From: Chromobotia macracanthus
Taxonomy: Eukaryota; Chordata; Actinopteri; Cypriniformes; Botiidae
Direction: 5' to 3'
Length of the DNA: 64,000 nt
NCBI GenBank assembly: GCA_036877525.1
Contig: JAZGTH010000062.1
Coordinates: 8,182,501-8,246,500, forward strand
This document shows positions 54,601 through 64,000 of this stretch, piece after piece. Below the pieces are notes generated by a model. It was not told the DNA's origin. It was given only the letters and a program-made list of their open reading frames with translations, and did not search any database. Within the stretch, counting starts at the first letter, position 1, and every line of letters starts with the position of its first letter. Made by a program: the position numbers and the translations under genes.

Positions 54601-57600
54601 CACCATTACTCATTCTATAGGTCTGCAGGATCTCCACTGCTCCTGTGAAATGAGGCATTTTCAGCACTTCAGTAGATACTACTCCATTTAATGGCTTCAA
54701 TTCTTTCATTTGAATCTCTTTCAAATGAACTGCACTGCAGTAAACCAGCTCAGAGAGGCGTGAGAATGTAGGTCAGGATTTTTTCCAGCATCTTAGCAAC
54801 AGAAAAGAGAGAGAGTGTTGTTTCTCTGATGTTTTGATACTGCCTCTGCTGTGGGTAGGAGGTTGAGGAGTCACACATCAGGACGGCAGGCTCTCAGTAC
54901 AGTCTCAATAAGATGATTGTATAAGCTTAGCTTTACTACTGACTAGTGCTGGTCAAGTTCCAGCTAAACATGTAACCGTACAGAATTCATTTAACAAAAA
55001 ATAGATAAATGCGTTTAGTTGAACTTATTTGTTTTTTGTTACCTTAGCACAAATAAATTAAGTTTAACTGAGTATAGTAAATTTAATAATTAGCAACACA
55101 AATGTAGCAACACACAATATCAGCAACACATGCTAATCATGGCATTTTTTTAAACAATGCTCACTGTTGTCACCTCTATCTCTAAGTCTCTATCTCATCT
55201 TGATTAAAGATACATAAAATAACATGTACCTGTTGCAGGCTGAAGTGCCATACTGTGAGAGTAGTCCATATTACTTTAAAGCCTTATCATTATCTTTGTA
55301 ATGATAAGGACCAGACTGGAGTTACATTTACATATATGCATTTGTCATACGCTTTTAAAAAAGCAACTCACAGTGTATTCATGGTATACAGTTTATCAGT
55401 ACTTGTGCTCCCCTGGAAATCTAACCCACAACCTTTGCACTACTAATGCAATGCTCTACCAATTGAGCTATAGTTGAGTTTTTATAATTGAGTTGAAGTT
55501 CAATGCCTTTTATTATGGTGTTATATGATGGCTTTTTTGGTATACTGTTGTGAATTTTAGAGCAGGATAAAAAAATCACCATCTCTTTGGTTCTAAGAAG
55601 TCTGGACAGTCCTAAAAATATCTCTTTTAGTGTTTCAAAGAAGAGTTATAATAGAACTTTGGAAGTGATAGATCCAGTTTAGATCCAGTTTATGATGTTA
55701 TTAGATCTTTATCTTTGTCAGTCAACTTTGCTTTTAAATTAAATTTTCTACTGAAAGTGCAAAGGGCCCTATTATTTTCCCTAGGCATATTTTTTTCCAA
55801 GGTTTTTAGGGTCTTGGGCCCGTTAACATGCTCACAAACTCTTGAAACTTTACCCAAATGTCAAAGTCATCAGCCATTAGGCCCAGGCAAAGGCTAGCAC
55901 CGTGGAATCCAGCCCCAATGGAGCTGGATGAGTGAAGCTAAACCATAAGGGAGAGTGGGTCAACTCACTGGTGACAAGCAAATCCACTTCTGCTCAGCTT
56001 TACCTCTGCCAAATGGACTTCACCACCATTTTTGACCATTTTTGTGTAGCCAGAACTGAAACAGGCTCATAACGGTCTTTCAAATTACCCCTAGAGAAGT
56101 GGTTCTCTAAACTGGATAAACCATGCTCTGCTTGGGGTTAAGTCTCAGCCCTAAGCATCTCATATGAGCTAACATGACATCTCGACGCACTGCAGCTAGT
56201 TCTGGAAAGCTGTCCTTGACTAGCTATTTTCTATATAAATTAGAATGAGGATGCCCTGTAGTCTCAAGGGACCCAGAGCTCCCTGAAAGCGAACCTGAGA
56301 AACTTCCTGTGTTATGGCAATATCTTGATGTTGAAAAATGCGCCCTTTAGGTCCGTCATGGCAAACCAGTCCTAGGGCTGAAGTTGACACACTTTACTGT
56401 ACTCAACAACAATGGAAAACAGGACAGGAACAAGAAAACATGGTTCAGATGAACTGGCAGGTATTTCTGTCTCCCTAGACACCTGAGGTGGTGTGGAAAG
56501 CAGAAGTGCTCCCCTGGGGGCTCCGAGGGGGATCTGGCATGAAGTGTTCCCTCATGAAATGTAGGTCTCTGCAGGGGAGCTTGATCTGCCATACTAGCCT
56601 TCTGCTGTGGCATATGAGCAGAGGAAGATCTAAATGAAAAAGAGGTGAATGGACCAACTGAAGCTGCAGATACCTGGCCTTGGTGGGGAGGAGCTCCTTG
56701 AACACCACAGTATCTGTCAATGACAGAGCTAACAGCATCACTAAACAAACCCTGATCCTCAAATGCGACTGAAAGAGGAGTCTGATCTGCCTCATCACCT
56801 GTCTGGCTGACACCCGTCATCTGACGCTGACAGCGGCTGCCATCATCTAGCTCAGAATGAACTGCAGAACTGGCTTCTGAAGCCAGTGTGAGCTCATCTG
56901 AATCTGTAGAGAGCTCAAGGGAAAGGGCGGAGACAATCAATTTATGGCAACAAAGGAACAGGAAGTGTCTCATATCTTTTGCATGCATTTAGTAATTTAC
57001 ATGAAACTTGGGAAATATGCATGGTGTTGTTTGCTGATCACAATAATGGGCTATTGTGAGCCATAGCACCACCAACTGGCAGTAGGATGTGTGTCACTTA
57101 CAACAACGACTTATTCAGAACAGATTTTAAAACAGTCTTCAGTTATTTTGAGTATTTAATGCACATGACAACCATGCATCGTTTTCTGAAAAGCACCAGG
57201 TGACAATGGTGTGATAGTGCTTAGGCCCTCCATTACTACTTGCAGCTATATTTAGATCCTATGTATCGATGATTCCTGAACAACTTTCGCACTGACACCC
57301 CTTAGCTCCACCCAACAGGAAGTTGGATATTTTGAATTTTCTGAAAAGCAATACCAATACATTTAAGATTCAAAACTGAAAAGGAATTTTTGATATCTCG
57401 ATTGGTGTTGCCATGGCAAGGCAGTAAAATTATGGTAAAAAATTGGGAAACAGAGTCTCCAATATCTACACCATGCATTAAGTGAAGTACGTCTAACTTA
57501 GTAGATATGTTTAATATGGTGGGCTGAAGACATTGATATGGCTACTGTGAGTCATGGTCATAGCCATAGCGCCACCAATTTATTCCATGCCCATGTCTTT

Positions 57601-60600
57601 TATTATTTTATTTAGATTTTATAAATATTATGCCAAGACATTAAACATGCCACATTGTGAAGGGATTTTTAAAAGCTAATGATGTTGCCATGACCTGGCA
57701 ATAATAACAGGAAGTGTCTCATATCTTCTCTGTGCATTGAGTGATTTCGTTCAAGCTAGAACTATATGTTTGGTCAAGCTACAGGCAAAACAAGTAAAAA
57801 ATGTAAATTTTTTTATCTAATTTGAGGTTTCTACAAAAATTAGTTCATTAAGCCCTTGTCTAGCAATCCCAATGCTCCAAAAGCAGTTAAACATCTAAAA
57901 TAATCTTTTCATAATAATAATCTTATAATAATAATAATCTTGCTCTTTTTTGAGAGGTGAACCTTCCTAAATTTTTCCTTAGTCTTAATTTTTTCTGCTC
58001 TCTTCTTGGCGAATGTTGCTTCAGACAGCTGTAACTCATTCATTTTCTGTCAACTCCAACATTTACCTAATCAACAAAGAGCTGAGTTGATGTTCTTAAT
58101 TTCTGAGGGTGAGTCTGAGGAAGATGGACACTGTGAACAAAAGTGTTCCTTTGTTGTTGTATTTCAGTGTATGTGGTTTTGTGTTGTGTTTCAGTCTGTG
58201 CAGTAGTAACAATGTAGTATCAGTGCTGTATAGCAGCGAGCAGCTGATTGGCAGCTGAAATGGGCAAAGTAGATGCTGAGCCTGGGCATTAAACTGCAAG
58301 TAAAGTGTCTATAAATGATTGTCATACATCTGCCCCACCTTTAACAGACCATCAGTGATGTTTGGACACATTTAGATATAAGCTGTCATGTCAGCTAAAA
58401 CAGTCAGATGTGAATTGTTTCAGAGAGAGGTGTTCACACGTGACACCAGTCTACTATGGAAGGTGTGTTACTGTACATATATATGTGTTTGCATATATGA
58501 GATTTTAAAACACTGCAACAGTGTATTATAATACTTGTGAGCACATTTCCATGCTGTCTCTGAGCTGCATTAAGCAGTGTGTGCTTGCCGCAAAGGTCTG
58601 GCATGTTTATGAGATGCTTGATTTGATCCTGGGATTTAAACTCTCCTATAATGTACATGACCACGTTAGGCTGGATTATAGTAAAGTGACACTACAAATA
58701 GAACAGGTCATGGTAAACATATGCCTGTAGTTTCTTTATTTCTCTTTGCCATTCTCTGTCTTTGTTTATAAGTTAATTCACATCCCAGGGGACATGGCAG
58801 AATAGATTAGGCTGACGAAGACCAAGAGCTGTGGGTGTGGCCATGTCTTATCTGGTTCTATGTCGATCATAGAGGCAAGGAAGGGAGAGATCCACAGAGA
58901 AATGAGGCTGAGGCAAAATCTAAAAAAAGAGAATTTTAATGACCAGCTGGTGACTTCATCCATTTAGCTGGAGAGGATCCTGTTAAGAGTGGAGGGAGGC
59001 AACAGTGATCGGTTGCCAAGACAACCAGCCTTTGAAGCAGCTGCAGATTTGCTCCTGTTTTCCTGCTGTTGTACCCACCCTTCCTCCTTCTTTCTCTCTC
59101 TCGCTCTCACTTACTGACTCACCCTCTCTCTCTTACTCTTTCTGCTCCTCCTGTAGCCATTCAGGCGTGAGCTGTGTTTGCTGCATGCAAGGCTCTGGAC
59201 CTTTCTGCTTTAATCCCTCTTTGCAGTGCAACGCACACAAGGATAAGAAGCTCTACAACTCAGATATCAAGATAAAACGCTTGCAGGTAAGCAGAGAATA
59301 AAGTCATGGTAAGAATTTAGCAGTAACAAAAGAGAAGAGTTTGTTGAGGATGGAAATTGTAAAGAACCGATCAATAGCTTTCCATGGCTCAATGTTAAGC
59401 GGCAGGGGGAGCACTTGTGTTTGTGTAGGTTGGTGGGGTAGTCCTGTGCAGTAATTCACAGCTTACTTTACATGGTTAGTGGGCAGCTGGTAAGGCAATC
59501 CCTGATCCATATAATTCAAGTCCATTGAGATTTACATGTCTTTTTAAAATGACCCTGCAAAGCTTTGATGAGCTTTTAAGGCTACAATACTCCATGCTTT
59601 GTAACCCCCATGTACTGCAAAGCTTGACACATAAACACCGCATTCCTTCAGAGGAAATGGTTGAAATGATTTGGATTGTTTCTGGCATGAAAGCAGTTCT
59701 ATTGAGATCAGAGCCTGAAGCTTTCGGAAAGAAGCCTAGATATGAGATGATCAAAGGACATGAAGGAGCAGGAAAATCAGCAGTTATCTGTAAAGCTGTG
59801 CTGCCTCTTTTACTGATTAGGGTTGGGACTGGTTGCAAGTGTGTATGTATTTGTGTACCTGATTGAGTAAATGTTTATGTAGAGGTGGGTGTTCTATGAA
59901 ATACTGGAAATTTACATTCTTTATAATAAACACTCTGGCTGTTGTAAATATAATAGCTTATTTTCAAATGAGTGCTGTCTCATCACAGAAACCTGAAGGT
60001 TGCTTAAAAGAATCTGTGCTGCACAATTACAGAGCTGAGAAATCATTGTAATAACTGTGCCATACAATTTGATTACCTGTGGTAATTACATCTTACTTTA
60101 ATGTAAACCTCAGAGGAGTGCCCTTCTGAAGGATGTTTTAATGAGAACAGCTGTTTTTTTGCTGTGATGAAGGGAACCCTACTACCTGTTTGTGTAGAAG
60201 AATATCAGCTATGTAGTGTTTGATAGAAAGCAATTTGTATTTAGACATCATGAAGTCATCAATAGCTGTTGACTACTGTAATTTCTTCATTTGACATCAA
60301 TTTTATTTTATCAGAATAATGTTTCTAATAAGCGAGATGCATACAGAAACTTTGAACTAAGGGAAAAGCTTTCTATTATGATTCTATATAGCCCTATTCT
60401 TTTGGCTATTGGAAAGTGTTATTTTTATCGCTTTGAACCCAAAGATCATAGTTTTGTGACTTTATACTGTATGTCTGAGATTTTTGTGTGAAATGGTTTG
60501 CTGATCTTATTAACAATGAGCAAAGCCATCACAGTCTTTCCTTCTTTCTCTACTCCCACAACAGAAGCCAGTAAAAGGTCCATGTGCAAGCAGCAGCATT

Positions 60601-63600
60601 GGGCACCATGAAGTCTGATCCTCTGGGGCCCACAGCTCAGACAGCTTCTGTTGTAAAAACAAAACCTAACAACAATGTCTCACTCCAAAGCAAAAATGAT
60701 AAAGTTAAGTCAACTCACACACCAGCTAAAACCAAGATTGCATCTGCTTTTAAACCAGTTTTGAATGGTACTGATGGTTCAGGAGGTCAACGGGAGAATT
60801 CCACTGCTTTAGGTTCCTGTGGAAAGGCGGTGCTGGACAGGAAGCCCAATCCAGGAGCAAGGCCAAAGTCTTCCTCTGCTGATTTTAAGTCTAATTTTGT
60901 GGCAAGCCAGACTAAAGCAGGAAAAGTACAGAAGCACACAATGTCAGGTAAAGATCTGCCTCAGGAATCAGTCTCTGACAGCATCAGCAAGGCCCAGCCT
61001 GCTCTGAATACTCCTTCCAGCTCTGGCAGCACCTCACCAGACAACAGCATGGGGAGTCCTTGCAACAATGGCTACAGTACAACCACAGGTGTTGTGCAAA
61101 ATTTACCGCAATTCATTACTGGCTTCACACAACATATCAAATAATTATACATACCTCTACAAGATCTCAAAATAGTTGTTTAACAGCATACTAAATTTTG
61201 TGTCAGGACTGGAGGATGGCCTTACCACAGCTGTACAATTAGTGTTAGAATAACCTCCACACCCTCTTTGTTTGTATGCCCATATTTGCACTCAACTGTG
61301 GTCCTTTCACAGCAAGAACAAAGCTTTTGAGCGCAGTTTTGCAGATGAGAGACAGCTAATGAAAAATACACACGTACATTCAAAGCACAATGACAGATGT
61401 CCCCTTCTGTCTAAAAGTTGTATGTGCTTCTCAGTTTCAAGAAAATAAAGAAATTATGGAATGTGCTAAAGGTGAAAAATAAAAAAAATTAGAGATCTTG
61501 AAGCCCATAAGGACAAAATGCAAAGTCCTGGGTTTTGCCTTTTGTGATTTTGGTTCAGTCTCAGACTATTTTCCTGCTCACTAGCAGGTGTTTGCCTGGT
61601 ACTGACTCCTTTGTGACTCAAAGTATTTGTGTTTAGCAGAGCTTATTATAACTAGAAGCATTTAATATGTAATATATAAAAACATCAGTGCTTTATGGAC
61701 CACTACTTTTCAGAGTAATTGTTTTTTATTGTTTTTCAAAGAAATCTTTAATAATCCTTTTTACTTTCTAGGTCTCAGGTCGAAACCTCAAGCCAAGGCA
61801 GCAACAAAATCCCCTTTAACAAAACCTGCTCAGAAACCAGACACTTACAAGACTAGCAGGTGAGATTTATGAACAGCCTTAGTCTGTGATGATTGCATGT
61901 CAGTTATTAATTGTAAATTACTTTATCTGTTTATGAGAAACAATATATTTCAGTTCATAGTCAGTGTCCTTGTGCTGCTACAGCCCCACAAATAAAGCAA
62001 ACAAGGGAAAACCCACCACAACCAAGCGAGCAAGTCCTGGAATATCTGCAGCTCGCTCAGATCCAAAGAATAGGAGCACAGAAAACCATGGTAAGAAACA
62101 CTCATATTTTAGAATGTCTGATAGCTATTAGTTGCAGCTTTGCGCTTTAATAAAAATGTTATTACATTTCACATACAATTTCATTGTTAAAAATTACACT
62201 CTATCATCAACTCTATTTAGCTGTTTATACTCTATCCTATTCAACTCTAGAAAAGACCATATTTACAAATAAGCCATATTTACAAATTGTGACATTGGAA
62301 CAATGCTGTCTGTTACTTCTTTTAAACAGCTTTATCCAGACCCAGCTCAGCCAGTAGCTCTAGAAAAACTGTCTCCCTCAAAAAGGAGATAGAGAAAGAT
62401 ATAGCTAAACCTTCAACCACTAAGACAACAAAAGCCATTTCTGAGTCAAAGCCCAGCATCAAAACTTTCTTGTCTACTTCCAAACAGTCGCCCCTTGCTC
62501 TGAACAAAACAGGATCCAAACAAAGAACTCCAGAAATACCTGCAACAAAATCATCTCCAAAATCATCTGGAGCAGTCAAAAACACAACCACCTCTGCTGA
62601 TTCTAAAAAACCAGTGGCTGCTGTGAAAGATTTGACATCTAGCCCCAAACACTCCAACTCTAAAAAAGTCACTCGGCAATTAAATACAGCTTCTGCTGAA
62701 GGTAAGACAAGAGGACAGGGAGTGGTAACATCTAGTGTGGGGAGTTCCAAAGTTTCTATATCTCTGAAGCAGCATTCATTAGTCAACCCGGTTGTGCTAG
62801 ACCAGCCAGAAATGGTGCAAGAACCCATCCCGAGGGGTGCATCAGCAACTTCTACCAAGATTTATATGGAAAAAAGCAGTAATCTACTGAGTAAACTAGG
62901 CAGTACAGAGGTAAAGACTCAGCCAGTGACCACAGAAATGCAAAACTATGTGAACTCTGTAAATACAAATACCTCTAAACAATGTAGTAGGACTAAATTG
63001 ACCTCAACCCATTCCAGTTCTCCCCATCTCTCTGGTCCATGTCAGGGCCTCAATTCCATTAACTTTTCAAAGGAATCAGACATATCTCCTGATACACCCT
63101 GCAGTCTAGGTAGTGTTGAGATTACCCCAGAGGATTCATGGAATGGGCTTCACCCCCAGGTTAGCCCTGATTCAGAAACCGGCAGTGCTACCACTTCTTC
63201 TGATGACATAAAGCCACGGTCAGAAGATTATGATGCCGGTGGCTCGCAGGATGATGATGGCTGTTCCCATGAGCATGGCGTTTCTAAGTGCGGAACCATG
63301 CGCTGCCCTGATTTCCTGGGTCGTAGTAGCAGTGATACAAGCACACCTGAGGAGCTTAAGATGTGCGAGAGTGGATCTGGGGTACGTGTAGAAGTGCGAC
63401 TCAGAGGACGGGATGCTGAGACTACAAGTGAGGAAGAGACAGGGCGTCAGAGACCACAATCATGGATTAAAAAGGATGAGGTGCCAGTGGAGGAGAATCT
63501 TTGTGAAATGGATACTACAATAACAAACGTGAAGGGTATGCAGGATCACCAGCTTTTCTCCTCTGAGGAAGAAGAGGAGGAGACAGAAGATGAAAGATCT

Positions 63601-64000
63601 GAAGTTGAGGTGCTGCCAAGAGGTATGCCTCACCCACATTCAGAGCCTTCTCCCCAGTTTCAAGGTATTGTCAACCTGGCATTCGAAGATGCTGTGGACC
63701 AGGAGAATAAGCAACCTGAGTACCAATCAGTTTCTAACTTCCATCGTTCTGTTTTGCTCTCTGTGGACGAGTGTGAAGAACTTGGATGTGACGATGGAGG
63801 TGCCCTGACTCCACTCCATCAGTCAGGTGATGCACATGGTGATGTCTTTGACGATGAACCAGAAAACACTCAGAATGACTACTCATCAGAGCATTCCACA
63901 AGCACAGTGAGGAGCTGTCACACTTCCAACCAGGAAATAGAAAAAGAGCCCAAATCTGCTGTATTCATGGCAGAACTTTGTGAATCTCCACTGGAGGATT
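48681..64000 (+). CDS. btbd8: BTB domain-containing protein 8 / APache (KIAA1107)-like, partial at right edge
   Basis: The downstream part is firm. Exons 59227-59286 (NSDIKIKRLQ), about 60578-61088 (LGTMKSDPLGP...), 61772-61859, 61984-62090 and 62330 to beyond 64000 join in consistent phase. The last exon carries the conserved stretches SETGSATTSSDDIKPRSEDY, GRSSSDTSTPEELK, EEEEETEDERSEVEV and SVLLSVDECEELG of vertebrate BTBD8/KIAA1107, which acts with AP-2 in clathrin endocytosis and synaptic vesicle recycling. Upstream, BTB exons are only partly found: about 48681-48840 (weak), about 49294-49507 (BTB1, LKAHRVVLLARAP), 51468-51556 and 52053-52117 (BTB2). The BTB2 segment has an in-frame TGA and a missing exon. 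Human EPHX4 and BTBD8 are neighbours, which supports the call. The start codon is not established. Confidence 0.8.
49294..49507 (+). CDS. btbd8: btbd8 BTB1-domain exon (boundaries approximate)
   Basis: The frame reads RLLQEQETDVTPCLGCAVW, LKAHRVVLLARAP and QSAALRDFLH. It aligns with the BTBD8 first BTB domain (LLREE--TDVTFSVGC-LFKAHKAVLLAR-P). The acceptor (CTCAG at 49289-49293) and donor (CATT|GTATCA) are plausible but not strong. The link to the preceding exon is uncertain. Confidence 0.6.
50387..50436. repeat. Perfect 22-bp hairpin with 6-nt loop
   Basis: The left arm, ending TGCTGCTACGGTATATTT (50387-50408), is exactly reverse-complementary to 50415-50436. The loop is GCTGCT. It lies in a btbd8 intron; both arms contain GCTGCTACGG/CCGTAGCAGC. 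Confidence 0.95.
51468..51556 (+). CDS. btbd8: btbd8 BTB2-domain exon (diverged)
   Basis: After acceptor CCTTCAG, one base plus 29 codons plus one base read AMLCACMWYLRDMLCGSWVE followed by SEHQSITLQ, then donor G|GTTAGG. Phase and content line up with the human BTBD8 BTB2 segment [20 protein letters not shown]. Length and both borders fit, yet several usually conserved residues (Ser, Arg, Ser-Ser) are replaced by Cys, Met and Trp. Confidence 0.6.
52053..52117 (+). pseudogene. btbd8: btbd8 BTB2-end exon with in-frame TGA
   Basis: After AG at 52051-52052 the phase-2 exon reads MLGMEGLKDVLIQDY, then TGA (52100-52102), then HFFPR and donor GTAAGA. It matches the human BTBD8 segment MYGLEGLKEVA...RRDYCNFFQK, with TGA at the Cys position and a three-residue gap. 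No exon for the intervening BTB2 part (HFIYGG region) was found between 51557 and 52052. Confidence 0.55.
55318..55472 (-). repeat. tRNA-derived SINE, nearly full length
   Basis: On the minus strand it starts CTATAGCTCAATTGGTAGAG (A-box region), continues with GTGGGTTAGATTTCC (B-box region, one change) and ends in TAAAAGCGTATGACAAATGC, the tail shared with the copy at 9335. Confidence 0.75.
56000..56988 (-). mobile_element. DIRS-type retroelement relic with reverse transcriptase traces
   Basis: At about 56375-56260 the minus strand reads WFAMTDLKGAFFNIKILP, then HRKFLRFAFRE, matching the start of DIRS/Ngaro reverse transcriptase (DLK-A-FH--I---HRKFLRFAF). A decayed YIDD region and HMRCLGLRLN-like text follow in shifted frames to about 56040. 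Upstream, a 210-aa open frame (56356-56988) contains LFSDAVSSVIDRY, resembling the gag-like ORF. It is broken by stops and shifts and is not functional. Confidence 0.65.
56990..57780. repeat. Degenerate dispersed repeat, copy 3
   Basis: It shares GGTGGGCTGAAGACATTGAT, GGCTACTGTGAGTCATGG and GCCATAGCGCCACCAA with the copy at 47.7-48.3 kb. It also has AGCACCACCAACTGGCAGTA at about 57065. There is no ORF. The DIRS relic sits immediately beside or inside it. Confidence 0.6.

Larger units (their letters stand above)
52118..59226. other. btbd8 intronic region with retroelement relics; expected BACK-region exons not found
   Basis: I expected several exons for the part between BTB2 and the DIKIK exon and could not find any. 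The region holds a repeat fragment at about 53160-53400, an open, donor-ended minus-strand segment at 54605-54750, a SINE at 55318-55472 (minus), a DIRS relic at 55.9-57.0 kb and dispersed repeat copy 3 at 56990-57780. The ORFs at 58006-58206 and 59525-59866 show no recognisable domain. Confidence 0.45.

Noticed and set aside
56356..56988. 210-aa ORF as a host gene
   Set aside because: It lies upstream of and in line with DIRS reverse-transcriptase traces on the same strand, and contains a gag-like phrase. It is a retroelement relic.
59525..59866. 113-aa ORF with overlapping 120-aa antisense ORF
   Set aside because: No splice-site support, no recognisable domain and not in phase with neighbouring btbd8 exons. 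It is probably intronic chance.

Overview
The window is vertebrate chromosomal DNA, AT-rich and intron-rich. It is almost certainly from a teleost, most likely a cyprinid. The pointers are many short-inverted-repeat 'Angel-like' elements, tRNA-derived SINEs, several Tc1/mariner copies, DIRS-type retroelement relics, and five genes with fish/human orthology. No bacterial features, CRISPR arrays or viral genes were recognised. Exon boundaries were set by hand from protein similarity remembered from the families, GT/AG sites and phase continuity. No database search was run.

Layout. (1) 1-5113: first coding exon of a DIP2-type gene (dip2b-like) on the minus strand, with its repeat-filled first intron running off the left edge. 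(2) 7429-13735: complete atf7-like bZIP gene, minus strand, 11 coding exons, 452 aa, all phases closing. Its probable CpG-rich promoter is near 14.6-14.75 kb. (3) 18284-29684: complete larp4-like gene, minus strand, 16 coding exons, 707 aa, with a CCAAT/CRE-bearing promoter at about 29.93-29.95 kb. (4) 33082-45461: complete ephx4-like epoxide hydrolase, plus strand, 7 exons, 370 aa. (5) 48.7-64 kb: btbd8/KIAA1107 (APache)-like gene, plus strand, running off the right edge. Its long low-complexity C-terminal part is intact. Its N-terminal BTB exons are patchy and partly damaged.

The most interesting signal is a family of four related 185-209 nt elements, one in each of four larp4 introns, all in the sense orientation of the host gene. 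They have box-C-like and box-D-like ends closed by terminal stems, and internal stems that differ in sequence but occupy the same place. Three of the four lie about 58-91 nt upstream of the 3' splice site, as host-intron box C/D snoRNAs do. I could not assign them to a known snoRNA. Other points worth a look: a 74-unit (TG) run forming the entire upstream side of an atf7 3' splice site, an in-frame TGA and a missing exon in the btbd8 BTB2 region, a perfect 22-bp hairpin at 50.4 kb, and a start-stop uORF two bases before the ephx4 start codon.

Functionally the genes are not a pathway. ATF7 is a stress-regulated CRE-binding factor, LARP4 binds poly(A)/PABP to stabilise mRNAs, EPHX4 is a membrane-anchored alpha/beta hydrolase, BTBD8/APache acts with AP-2 in endocytosis, and DIP2 proteins are AMP-binding-domain proteins. 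The first three genes correspond to human 12q13 and the last two to human 1p22, so the larp4-ephx4 interval is a rearrangement junction between two conserved blocks.
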